Below are positions 7,571 to 15,280 of a DNA stretch of 64,000 nt, one piece after another. How positions within the stretch are numbered: position 1 is the stretch's first letter; every line of letters starts with the position of its first letter. This stretch comes from Amycolatopsis nigrescens CSC17Ta-90 (GTDB taxonomy: Bacteria; Actinomycetota; Actinomycetes; Mycobacteriales; Pseudonocardiaceae): the NCBI RefSeq assembly GCF_000384315.1, contig NZ_ARVW01000001.1, positions 3,348,157 to 3,412,156 on the forward strand. Reading direction: 5' to 3'. The notes below the pieces were generated by a model that saw only the letters and a list, made by a program, of their open reading frames with translations, searched no databases and was not told the DNA's origin. Both the position numbers and the translations under genes were made by a program.

Positions 7571-9091
7571 CTAACCGGATGAACCCGACTGCTCCGACTC
7601 GCCGGTCGACGCACCGGTGCCGTCCGCCGCGGCCGAACCCGCTTCCGCACCCGAGCCCGCACCGGCTTCCGCGTTCGAGCTGTCGGTCAGTGTCCTGGTG
7701 GAGGTGTCGCCGGGCAGGGTGGTCGGCTCGGACGTCCGCGCCGGGGTGGTGCAGTCCGGGCTGGTCTCCTCGGTCGGCTCCGGGTCTATCCGCGGGCTGG
7801 ACTCCATCGCCGAGGACTCGGCCGGCTCCTCCGGCGGTGTCTCCGGCGGGTCCAGCCGCGGGTCCGTGCCGGGCTGTTCCGCCGACTGCCCGCTCCCTGG
7901 CACGGGCTGGCCGCCGAACTCCGTCGGCAGCACCGCCGCGCCGGCCGGCTGCACGCGCCCCGGCTGCTGGCCCTGCTCGGCGGGACCGCGCGGAGCAGGC
8001 CCCGGCAAGCGGATCACGGTCTGGTCCGGGCTGATCGGCGACGAGGTCGGCGGCAGCGGCCGAGGCTTCGGCGGCAACGCCACCGGCAACTCGACCCGTT
8101 CCTGGCCCGGCAGGCTGACCTGGTGGGTGTGCTCCGGGTCGATCACGATCGGGCCGACCGCGATCCCGAACGCGCCCATCGCCGCGGTGGACGCCAGCGC
8201 CACCCCGACCTTCACCTTCGACCCGATCAGCAGGCCCTTCAACGTCGCGGCCATACCGGTGCCGGCACCGGCCGAACCCGCGCTGGAAGCGGTACCCAGC
8301 AGCGAAGCGGCGGCCGGCACCAGCAGCACCAGCACACCCGCGTGCGCCCGCAGGGAAGAACAGACATCGCGCAGCTCGGCGTGCATCGCCCGGCAGTCCG
8401 CGCAGCCGAGCAGATGGGCGCGGATCTTGCGGGCCTCCGACCCGGTCACGCTGCCCGCGGTGTAGCCGCCGAGCTTCTCCATCACCGACCGGCAGCCCAC
8501 GTCCGAACTGCGGTTCACCGCCAGATGCGCCTGCAGGTAGGCGGCCCGCAGGCCCAGCCGCGCGCGGCGGGCCAGCGCCGCGGTCGCGTTCGCGCTCAAC
8601 CCGAAGTGCGGGGCCACCACCGCGGGCTGCTCGCCCTCGACCTCGGTCTGCCACAGCACGGTGCGCCAACGCTCCGGCAGGCTGGTGAACGCGGTGGTGA
8701 TCAGCGTGTGCTCGGCGCTGCGCGCGGGGTTGTCCACCCCGGCGCCGGCCCGGTGGGTCAGCTCGTCGTCGGTCACCGGGACGTCGCGGCGGGCACCGTG
8801 CCACTCCCAGGACACCCGGCGGGCGACCGTCAGCAGGTAGGCGCGGACGTGGTCGCGTGGCCCGGCGCCGCGGCGCAACGCCTGCAGCACGCGGAAGAAG
8901 GTCTCGGCGGTGATGTCCTCGGCCTCGGAACGGTCGTTCGCCAGGCCAAGCGCCAGCCGTCGCACGGCCGCGGCATGCAGCTCGAACAGCTCACCGAAAG
9001 CCGCGTCCTCGCCACCGCGCAACCGCGCCAGCAGTGCCTGCTCATCCGAACCAGAAACCGCTGGTGGCGGCATAGTCCCCTGCTCGGTCAT
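7571..9091 (-). CDS. ECF sigma factor fused to a zinc-finger anti-sigma-like domain and membrane/extracytoplasmic tail
   Basis: About 506 residues. Region 2 (SEAEDITAETFFRVLQAL, YLLTVARRVSWEW) and region 4 (FTSLPERWRTVLWQ ... LSANATAALARRARLGL) fill the first 190 residues. A zf-HC2-like module with HLLGCADCRAM (HxxxCxxC) follows, then two hydrophobic segments around 255-320 and a Pro/Ser/Glu-rich tail of about 180 residues ending in SGESEQSGSSG. Sigma factor, anti-sigma zinc finger and membrane-tethered tail are therefore in one chain, as in some described actinobacterial ECF groups with C-terminal extensions. I chose ATG 9091, preceded by GGGAGGGAGG at about 11 nt, over GTG 9103, which overlaps that ribosome-binding site. 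Target promoters are unknown. Confidence 0.88.
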   Translation of the reverse strand: MTEQGTMPPPAVSGSDEQALLARLRGGEDAAFGELFELHAAAVRRLALGLANDRSEAEDITAETFFRVLQALRRGAGPRDHVRAYLLTVARRVSWEWHGARRDVPVTDDELTHRAGAGVDNPARSAEHTLITTAFTSLPERWRTVLWQTEVEGEQPAVVAPHFGLSANATAALARRARLGLRAAYLQAHLAVNRSSDVGCRSVMEKLGGYTAGSVTGSEARKIRAHLLGCADCRAMHAELRDVCSSLRAHAGVLVLLVPAAASLLGTASSAGSAGAGTGMAATLKGLLIGSKVKVGVALASTAAMGAFGIAVGPIVIDPEHTHQVSLPGQERVELPVALPPKPRPLPPTSSPISPDQTVIRLPGPAPRGPAEQGQQPGRVQPAGAAVLPTEFGGQPVPGSGQSAEQPGTDPRLDPPETPPEEPAESSAMESSPRIDPEPTEETSPDCTTPARTSEPTTLPGDTSTRTLTDSSNAEAGAGSGAEAGSAAADGTGASTGESEQSGSSG

Positions 9092-9240
9092 CCAGCCAGG
9101 CACCTCCCTCCCGAAGGACTAACCCTTTCGGTTGAATGGGGACACCATACGGAGCGGATCCGCCGGCGTCACCCCCTGTGCGCCAGGAGTAACCAGGTTC
9201 CCTCCGTACGGGTGGGTAAAAGTGCCCGGCCGCCCTGGGA

Positions 9241-9246
9241 TAGACT
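9241..9246 (+). promoter_or_regulatory. Possible -10 box of the tRNA-Gly gene
   Basis: TAGACT at 9241-9246, 28 bp before the tRNA 5' end, resembles an actinobacterial -10 hexamer. No convincing -35 box is visible. Confidence 0.3.
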
Positions 9247-9274
9247 GCTGAAAGCACCGGTTGAACCGGAGCAC

Positions 9275-9347
9275 GCGGACGTAGCGCAGCTGGTAGCGCA
9301 TCACCTTGCCAAGGTGAGGGTCGCGGGTTCGAATCCCGTCGTCCGCT
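9275..9347 (+). tRNA. tRNA-Gly (GCC anticodon)
   Basis: A complete cloverleaf can be drawn. The acceptor stem GCGGACG pairs with CGTCCGC, the anticodon loop TTGCCAA is closed by the stem around CACCT/AGGTG and gives anticodon GCC, and the T arm contains GGTTCGAATCC. The discriminator base is T and no CCA is encoded. It lies alone between the sigma-factor gene and the LPMO gene. A G/C hairpin at 9383-9397 follows. Confidence 0.96.
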
Positions 9348-9382
9348 CGTCGCGGGGAGTTGCACTCCTCGCCATCGACTTC

Positions 9383-9397
9383 GGGGGCCGAGCCCCC
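9383..9397 (+). terminator. G/C hairpin downstream of tRNA-Gly
   Basis: GGGGGC, a CGA loop, then GCCCCC, with AAAT after it. It is placed 36 bp after the tRNA and probably ends its transcript. Confidence 0.6.
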
Positions 9398-9549
9398 AAA
9401 TCCCCGCTGAAGACAGCGTCGCCCGCGGCTGTGGTGGGGGCGCTTGGCGGGGCCGCATAACATCAGCGTAATGGACCGAGCGCGTTCCGCAGTGGGAAAA
9501 GTTCCGAGGTTGCCGGGAAGTTCGCCCCGCATCCGGGCAGATACCAACT

Positions 9550-9565
9550 AATGGCCTAGACCAGT
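9550..9565 (+). promoter_or_regulatory. DasR-responsive-element-like site 1
   Basis: AATGGCCTAGACCAGT matches the dre consensus (ACTGGTCTAGACCACT-like) at most positions, with core TGGCCTAGACCA at 9552-9563. It lies about 150 bp upstream of the LPMO start. In streptomycetes DasR binds such sites to repress chitin and GlcNAc genes. Confidence 0.6.
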
Positions 9566-9620
9566 TGCGGCCACACTGGACCGTTCCGCCGAAGATCGCG
9601 TTCCCCGAATTGGTCCAACC

Positions 9621-9636
9621 GGTGGTCTAAACCACT
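9621..9636 (+). promoter_or_regulatory. DasR-responsive-element-like site 2
   Basis: GGTGGTCTAAACCACT carries the core TGGTCTAAACCA at 9623-9634, one base from the palindromic ideal. It lies about 76 bp upstream of the LPMO start and is the better of the two sites. The 364 bp between the tRNA and the LPMO gene hold only these sites and the tRNA terminator. Confidence 0.68.
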
Positions 9637-9711
9637 TGGCCGTCGCGCGCACACTTGCGCACACAGCGTCCACATTCCCGGACGCGGAGTGCGCTCGGAA
9701 AGGAGCAGGTG

Positions 9712-10299
9712 ATGCGCAGGAAACTGGTCGGCACCGCGATCGCGGCAGGACTCGCCCTACCCCTCGTCTTCACCGGCGTCGCGCAAAGCCACGGCTACAC
9801 CAACACCCCGCCCAGCCGTTCGTACAACTGCAAGCTGGGCACCGTGAAGAACTGCGGGCCGATCCAGTGGGAGCCGCAGAGCGTCGAAGGCCCCAAGGGC
9901 TTCCCCGCCAGGGGACCAGCCGACGGCAAGCTCTGCGCCGGCGGGCTGAGCCAGTTCGCCCAGCTCGACGATCCGCGCGGCGGCCAGTGGCCGGCCACCG
10001 CGATGAAGAGCGGGCAGCAGTTCGAGTTCGTCTGGACGCTGACCGCGGCGCACGCGACCACGTCCTTCCGCTACTTCATCACCAAGAACGGCTGGAACCC
10101 GTCCGCGCCGCTGACCAGGGCCCAGCTCGAACCGGCCCCGTTCCTGAACGTGCCGTTCAACGGACAGCGACCCGGGTACACCGTCCGGCACAGCGGCACC
10201 CTGCCCGCCGGCAAGACCGGGCGGCACCTGATCTACGCCGTCTGGGACATCGCCGACACCGGCAACGCCTTCTACAACTGCGACGACGTGACCTTCTAG
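9712..10299 (+). CDS. Secreted AA10 lytic polysaccharide monooxygenase (chitin-binding protein)
   Basis: 195 residues. A signal peptide ends at GVAQS, leaving His27 as the mature N-terminus (HGYTNTPPSRSYNC). His27 and His114 (TAAHATTSF) form the copper histidine brace, and the C-terminal YNCDDVTF provides the axial aromatic residue. Length fits a single-domain AA10 enzyme without a carbohydrate-binding module. The ATG at 9712 follows AAAGGAG by 6-7 nt. Two DasR-like operators lie upstream, which fits induction on chitin or GlcNAc and supports chitin as substrate. The enzyme acts outside the cell by oxidative cleavage of crystalline polysaccharide. Confidence 0.94.
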   Translation: MRRKLVGTAIAAGLALPLVFTGVAQSHGYTNTPPSRSYNCKLGTVKNCGPIQWEPQSVEGPKGFPARGPADGKLCAGGLSQFAQLDDPRGGQWPATAMKSGQQFEFVWTLTAAHATTSFRYFITKNGWNPSAPLTRAQLEPAPFLNVPFNGQRPGYTVRHSGTLPAGKTGRHLIYAVWDIADTGNAFYNCDDVTF

Positions 10300-10305
10300 C
10301 GCACG

Positions 10306-10713
10306 TCAGCCGTCGGCGAAGTACGGATCTTCGGTGGCCTGCGACACCGGGGTGAGGAACGGGTCGGTGTGCTCGGTGACCTGGCCGCGCGCCATCCGGT
10401 AGACCCGGAAATCGTCGCCGTGGAAGGCATCCTCGTCGTCGTGCACGTACAGCAGGCCGTAGGAGCCGGGGGCGAGCCGGGCGACCTGGCCGTACAGGTC
10501 CAGGATCCGGCCGCCCCAGCTTCCGCGGTGGTTGACGAACCCGGCCAGGTGCAGGGCCGGCCTGCCGTTCATCCAGCGCAGGTCCTGCAGGTGGTAGTCG
10601 CCGAGCTCGGCCAACTTGCGGCGCACCCGCTCGACCGCCCGGTGCAGCAGGGCGTCGTCGGCGTCGACCCCCGGGGTCTCGGAGATTGTCACCCAGCCGT
10701 GGTACTCGAACAC
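10306..10713 (-). CDS. Imm7-family immunity-like protein
   Basis: 135 residues starting at GTG (MFEYHGWVTI). The N-terminal FEYHGW and the C-terminal FRVYRMARGQVTEHTDPFLTP strongly resemble the Immunity-7 family that protects against polymorphic toxins. It converges with the LPMO gene, 6 bp away. No toxin gene is recognisable next to it, so it appears to be an orphan. The call is by recall of the family pattern. Confidence 0.7.
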   Translation of the reverse strand: MFEYHGWVTISETPGVDADDALLHRAVERVRRKLAELGDYHLQDLRWMNGRPALHLAGFVNHRGSWGGRILDLYGQVARLAPGSYGLLYVHDDEDAFHGDDFRVYRMARGQVTEHTDPFLTPVSQATEDPYFADG

Positions 10714-10734
10714 CGTCGCGATGCTAGCCCCAGA

Positions 10735-10812
10735 TCAGACCGTTTCCCGGAACGGGTCGTCCTCGGCGAGCAGTTCGTCCAACCTGGCCTGGTCAACCCG
10801 GCGCACCAGGTA
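10735..10812 (-). pseudogene. C-terminal remnant of an unidentified gene
   Basis: Reading left from 10812 gives 25 codons, YLVRRVDQARLDELLAEDD followed by PFRETV and a stop, with high-GC codon usage typical of this genome. No start codon or ribosome-binding site is available; the frame runs directly into the 3' end of the Abi gene. It looks like the tail of a real gene whose front was replaced when the Abi segment arrived. The original family is not identifiable; YCII-like or muconolactone-isomerase-like tails look vaguely similar. Confidence 0.45.
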
Positions 10813-10813
10813 G

Positions 10814-11902
10814 CTAGAGGTCCGCTGTCGTCGCAGCGGTCTCAAGTGAATGAAGTGATACGTACCGTTGTCTCTGGACGAACGCTGAGCCACGGCCGGT
10901 CCCGAGGTGCGGCAGCACAGCGCCCAACCGACGGTGGTCTGGATGCCCAGGACCGGTCAGCAAGAACACCTGGTATCGGCCATCCGCCCAGGTGGTGACC
11001 GATGCGTCGATGACCTCGGCGATCTTCCGGTCGAATCGGTCATCTGAAGTACGCAGTCGAGTGGCCTCTTCAGGAGTCCACTCAACGTTGTCGCGACGGT
11101 GAAGCACGGCAGGGATCTCGAACTTGACCTCCCGGTCAGCGTAGAACGCAACGCGCTCGATCGGCCTGAACGCGCGTCCGGGCTGGCACAAGTACGCGTT
11201 GCAGGCCTCGTAGAGCGGCCAGGCGTTTTTCGCGGGCACGACAACGGTGTCGGCCACGGTGACCGGCCGCAACGCGTAGAGGGCCATCACCTCACTACAC
11301 CGCTCCAGCCACCGCGCCGCGTTCACGTCGATGTATGCGGCAAGTTCAAAGATCTGCCGGATCTCAAAGAGAACATCGACGTTGATCGTCGAATCGTGGT
11401 GGGCGAGGCGGTTCCTGAACTTTCGGACCCGCTCGACCGCAACGGCGACCTGCTTGCGCTTTCCCGACGAGTTCGGAAAAACCTGGTGGAGGCAGTCGCG
11501 CCAGAGCTCCTCGTACCTCGTGCCGAGCAGCCCCGACCAGAACCCAAAGCTCAATCCCGCGATGATCTGATGCCTGGTTTCCTTCCGCTGTGGCCGGAGT
11601 CGTTCACGAACGGCGGCCACAGCATCTGCGACATGTTCGCCGCCAGGAGTCGGCAGCAGGAACCACGGGATCCCGCATTGATCCTCACGAAAGTGCTGGC
11701 GAAGGCAACGATCGATAGCGTTTCGGAGCAGCACCTCCAGGTGCCCGACGACTTCGAAGGCCGCAGATGACGTTCGAGCACTCCACTCATACAACCCAAG
11801 CGCTGCACCCTTGTTGCCGGCAGCATCATCGAGGTAGGGGGCCATCCGAGGTTCGGAGAGCATGTCCCACACCACGTACTCATCAACCTCGACGGGCAGC
11901 AT
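10814..11902 (-). CDS. Abi-like HEPN-domain protein, putative abortive-infection RNase
   Basis: 362 residues. The N-terminal two-thirds resembles Abi_2/AbiD-F-type proteins: FEVVGHLEVLLRNAID, GLSFGFWSGLLG and then ERVRKFRNRLAHHDS. The last contains RNRLAH (163-168), a perfect RNxxxH motif of HEPN ribonucleases. The C-terminal region (about 200-362) is not recognised. Base composition is clearly lower in GC than its neighbours and codon use is relaxed, which indicates horizontal acquisition. It ends at the edge of a gene remnant. It is likely a single-gene anti-phage or growth-arrest module; no antitoxin gene is evident. Confidence 0.75.
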   Translation of the reverse strand: MLPVEVDEYVVWDMLSEPRMAPYLDDAAGNKGAALGLYEWSARTSSAAFEVVGHLEVLLRNAIDRCLRQHFREDQCGIPWFLLPTPGGEHVADAVAAVRERLRPQRKETRHQIIAGLSFGFWSGLLGTRYEELWRDCLHQVFPNSSGKRKQVAVAVERVRKFRNRLAHHDSTINVDVLFEIRQIFELAAYIDVNAARWLERCSEVMALYALRPVTVADTVVVPAKNAWPLYEACNAYLCQPGRAFRPIERVAFYADREVKFEIPAVLHRRDNVEWTPEEATRLRTSDDRFDRKIAEVIDASVTTWADGRYQVFLLTGPGHPDHRRLGAVLPHLGTGRGSAFVQRQRYVSLHSLETAATTADL

Positions 11903-12031
11903 GCCTGGATGCTACCGTTGGTGACGAACGCCCCAGTGTCGCCTCTGCTGCAAGCGCCTGGGGCTTCTCTTATGCCCCGTAACCAGCAAGGGCGCCGCCA
12001 ACACCCCCTCGCCTTTGTTCACTGTAGGTAA

Positions 12032-12703
12032 CTAGCTGTCCGTGGGCAGGACACCCACCGGGCAGCTGACGCCGGTGCCGCCGAGGCCGCAGTAGCCGTT
12101 CGGCACCTTGTGCAGGTACTGCTGGTGGTAGTCCTCGGCGTAGTAGAACTCGGAGAACTCGCGGAGCGGGGCGAACTCGGTGGTGATCTCGCCGAGGCCG
12201 GCGGTGCGCAGGGCGGCCTGGAAGGACTCGCGGGAGGCCTCCGCTTCGGCGCGCTGCTGGTCGTCCGCGTAGTACACCGCGGAGCGGTATTGGGTGCCGA
12301 GGTCGTTGCCCTGGCGCATGCCCTGGGTCGGGTCGTGCCCCTCCCAGAAGATCTTTAGCAGGGTCTCGTAGGACACCGCGGCCGGGTCGAACACCACCAG
12401 CACCGCCTCGGTGTGCCCGGTCCGACCGGAGCAGGTCTCCTCGTAGGTGGGGTTCGGCGTGGACCCGCCCGCGTAGCCGACCGCGGTCGAGTAGACGCCG
12501 GGGGTCTGCCAGAACAGCCGCTCGGCGCCCCAGAAGCAGCCCATGCCGAACACCGCGGTGCGCAGGCCGGACGGGAACGGCGGCTTGATCCGGCGGTCGC
12601 CGAACACCGCGTGCAGCTCGGGCGTGACCAGCGGCTCGGCACGGCCGGGCAAGGCTTCTTCGGCGGAGGGCACTTCGGTTTTTTCTCGGCCAAACCACGA
12701 CAT
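12032..12703 (-). CDS. msrA: Peptide-methionine (S)-S-oxide reductase MsrA
   Basis: 223 residues. The catalytic Cys56 is in [10 protein letters not shown], followed by [12 protein letters not shown] and the family core [34 protein letters not shown] and the C-terminal [15 protein letters not shown] carry the resolving cysteines. The long in-frame extension upstream is ruled out because [10 protein letters not shown] aligns with known actinobacterial N-termini and the extension overlaps the gene at 12854. It repairs methionine-S-sulfoxide using thioredoxin. The 129 bp downstream to the Abi gene contain no gene. Confidence 0.95.
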   Translation of the reverse strand: MSWFGREKTEVPSAEEALPGRAEPLVTPELHAVFGDRRIKPPFPSGLRTAVFGMGCFWGAERLFWQTPGVYSTAVGYAGGSTPNPTYEETCSGRTGHTEAVLVVFDPAAVSYETLLKIFWEGHDPTQGMRQGNDLGTQYRSAVYYADDQQRAEAEASRESFQAALRTAGLGEITTEFAPLREFSEFYYAEDYHQQYLHKVPNGYCGLGGTGVSCPVGVLPTDS

Positions 12704-12853
12704 GCCTCCATGGTACGCAGCGAAAGCCCGGTATTCGTCGAGTGAGATGACCACGGGAACGCCACCTGCATCACCCGTTCGCGCTACCGTTAGCCCTCGA
12801 AGCGGCGAGCGATCCAGGCGTACCCCGCCAGGACATCGGACGAGGAGCCCCAG

Positions 12854-14017
12854 ATGGGTTGGCAGGACGAGCTGCGGCGTCTGGACATCGAGCTGGCGAA
12901 CGGCACGATCACCCAGCACCAGCACCGGAAGATGCGCGACGAGTTGCTCGCCGCGGCTTCCGGTGGCGGCACACCGTCGCCGGTGGCGTCCCCGTTGCAA
13001 CGCAAGAACGAGAACCAGCCAGCCAAGCCAGCCAAGAGCAACTGGCAGAGCGCGGCCCCGGTGCGGCCGAGCCCGGTGCAACAGGCGGTCGCCGCCCAGC
13101 AGGCGGCACCGGCCACCGAACGAGCCGAGCAGGCAGAACCGGCCAAAGCGACCAGCGCGGCGCCGAAGCAGACCGCGTCGGCCGCCCTGCTGGCCACCTC
13201 GCGTCCCACCACCGCACCGAGCCCGGCGGACGAGCGCGCCACCGAGCGGATGCCCTATCCCCGGCTGGACGGGCCGACCGTGGTGCGGCCCGCGGTCCGG
13301 CCGCCGGCGCCGCCGGTGCGGCAGCAGCCGTTGCCCAGCGCGACCACCCCGTTGAACTTCCCGCCTGCCGACGATCCGGCGCCGAGCCAGCGTGACCGGC
13401 GGAAGCCGACCTGGCTCTTCCTCGGCCTCGGGGTGCTGCTGGTGCTCGCGATGATCCTGGGCGCCACCTGGTGGCTCGGCTCGGACCGGGACGAGAATCC
13501 CGGCTCCTCGCCGTCCGCCGCGCCACCGCCCGCCGTGTCGCAGGACCCGCCGGCCGCGGCGCTCGAGGAGCGGCTGCCCGCGTTGCCCGGCATCGCGAAC
13601 AAGGACAACTCGACGGTCGCGATCAGCAAGGGCGTCGAGCTCGGCCTCTACCCGAACGCCTCCGCCAGGACCTTCACCGAGCACGGCGCGAGCCAGGTGA
13701 TCTACCGGGCATCGTCGGACGGCCCCAGCGCCTACTTCGTGCTCGTAATTCCCACCAAGAGCCCGGACAGCGCGAAGGCCGTGGTCGACTCCATGCGCAC
13801 GCTCTCGCTGGCCAGCGGGTTCACCCGGTCCGCCGGCGACCAGAACACGATGACCGGCGCGATCAACGACCGCCGGATGGACGGCACCTGGTACCCGTCC
13901 GGCGAGTACGCGGTGAACGTGTGGGTCTCCCAGCCGACGAAGGCCGACAAGAACGCGCTAGCGCCACGGCTGGAGCAGACCCTCGCGGCGTTCCGCGCGG
14001 TGCTACCCGCCGCCTGA
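12854..14017 (+). CDS. Membrane-anchored protein with SHOCT-like N-terminus (paralogue of 21592-22851)
   Basis: 387 residues. The N-terminal 30 residues ([20 protein letters not shown]...) form a SHOCT-like oligomerisation motif. An Ala/Pro/Gln-rich disordered linker follows (about 35-170), then RDRRKPTW and one membrane helix (about 182-203). A folded extracytoplasmic domain follows (about 225-387), with VYWRASSDG-type strands and [14 protein letters not shown]. Function unknown. The same architecture and N-terminal motif occur in the protein at 21592-22851. Its 3' end overlaps the convergent acyltransferase by 15 bp. Confidence 0.8.
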   Translation: MGWQDELRRLDIELANGTITQHQHRKMRDELLAAASGGGTPSPVASPLQRKNENQPAKPAKSNWQSAAPVRPSPVQQAVAAQQAAPATERAEQAEPAKATSAAPKQTASAALLATSRPTTAPSPADERATERMPYPRLDGPTVVRPAVRPPAPPVRQQPLPSATTPLNFPPADDPAPSQRDRRKPTWLFLGLGVLLVLAMILGATWWLGSDRDENPGSSPSAAPPPAVSQDPPAAALEERLPALPGIANKDNSTVAISKGVELGLYPNASARTFTEHGASQVIYRASSDGPSAYFVLVIPTKSPDSAKAVVDSMRTLSLASGFTRSAGDQNTMTGAINDRRMDGTWYPSGEYAVNVWVSQPTKADKNALAPRLEQTLAAFRAVLPAA

Positions 14018-15190
14018 GCCGACCCGTTCGGCCAGCGGCGGCATCGGTTTCGGGGTGCGGATGTACTTGCGCAGGCGCTGGGTCGGCGCCTCGACGAAGG
14101 TCCAGGAGAACAGCCCGCACAGATACGCCGCCGGCACCGCGCAGGCCATCAGCACCCACTGGTTGCGCACCCCGGCCATGATGATCAGCTGCTGCACCGG
14201 GAACGCCCAGATGTACATGCCGTAGCTGCCGAACACCCAGCGGCTGCCGTTTTCGAGCCGCTTCGGCCAGTGCATGGCGAGCACGACCGCGCCGTAGGAC
14301 GCCATCACCGCCAGCAGATACCGGTCCACCGGAGTCCAGTGCAGTGCCAACCAGCCGGCCGCGAGCAGGACCGCGGCCAGCGGCCGGAACGGGATCCGGT
14401 CCCGGTAGGCGTGCATCACCATGCCCATCGCGAACGGCACCAGGAACGAGACCATCGAGCCGATCGGCACCTCGATCAGCGAGCCCGCGTTGCCCTGGTA
14501 GCCGAAGGTGGCGCCGAACATCCCGTCCAGCACCATCAGCCCGGCCAGCACCGGCAGCAGGATCAGCCGGGAGACGCCGAACAGGATCAGCAGGCCGACC
14601 ACCAGCACCAGCAGGTAGCCCATCACCTCCATCGGCAGCGTCCACAGCGAGCCGTTCGCCGACCACGGGTACGGGTTGCTGTCGAACACGCCGGGCAGCA
14701 GGTGCTGCAGCAGGAACAGCAAGCTGGTGCCGACCAGGTACCGCCAGGTCTGCCGATCGCCGAAGTAGTCCGCCGTGCTGAGGCTGGTGACCAGCGGGCC
14801 GATCACGAACACGGTGAACATCACCACGAACAGCAGCGGCGGCAGGATGCGCAACAGCCGCCGGAACGCGAACCGGTACCAGGACGGGTCGCGTTCCCAG
14901 CTGTCGCTGATCTGGTAGCCGCTCATCGCGAAGAAACCCATCAGCGCGATGTAGCCCGGCGAAGCGTGCCACGAAGCCGGGAACACGGTCAGCCGCTCGG
15001 GATGCACCAGCGGCGAGCTGTGGTCGATGACCACGGTGGTGGCCCCGATCAGCCGCAGCCAGGCGAAGCCGATGTTCGGGTCGGCGTATTCCTTGCCGTT
15101 CCGACGCCGGCCGAGCCATCTGGACCGGCTGGGCCCTCCTGGCCGTCCGGCGGCCGTGTCCTGCTGTTCTGCCACTCGAGCTGCCACCAC
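14003..15190 (-). CDS. Acyltransferase 3 family membrane protein (OafA-like)
   Basis: 395 residues with about ten hydrophobic segments. The N-terminal cytosolic leader is basic (SRSRWLGRRRNG). GFAWLRLIGATTVVIDHSS carries the family His in the first helix, and FFAMSGYQISDSWERDPSWYRFAFRRLLRILPP is the typical loop with the R-x-x-R-I-x-P signature. The family transfers acetyl or other acyl groups to cell-surface sugars. It lies on the same strand as, and 90 bp downstream of, the large glycosyltransferase, so modification of the same surface glycan is likely. Confidence 0.9.
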   Translation of the reverse strand: MVAARVAEQQDTAAGRPGGPSRSRWLGRRRNGKEYADPNIGFAWLRLIGATTVVIDHSSPLVHPERLTVFPASWHASPGYIALMGFFAMSGYQISDSWERDPSWYRFAFRRLLRILPPLLFVVMFTVFVIGPLVTSLSTADYFGDRQTWRYLVGTSLLFLLQHLLPGVFDSNPYPWSANGSLWTLPMEVMGYLLVLVVGLLILFGVSRLILLPVLAGLMVLDGMFGATFGYQGNAGSLIEVPIGSMVSFLVPFAMGMVMHAYRDRIPFRPLAAVLLAAGWLALHWTPVDRYLLAVMASYGAVVLAMHWPKRLENGSRWVFGSYGMYIWAFPVQQLIIMAGVRNQWVLMACAVPAAYLCGLFSWTFVEAPTQRLRKYIRTPKPMPPLAERVGSGGG

Positions 15191-15280
15191 GAGCGGGATG
15201 CTAACGGTTGCCGGGTCCGGCCAGTACCGGTTGTTGGAAAGAACCGGTCCGGCCGCACTGGTCCGACCGGCGCGAGCCGG

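Noticed and set aside
9119..9547. Minus-strand ORF of 142 codons
   Set aside because: It runs across tRNA-Gly and its terminator and has no ribosome-binding site; it is a high-GC artefact.
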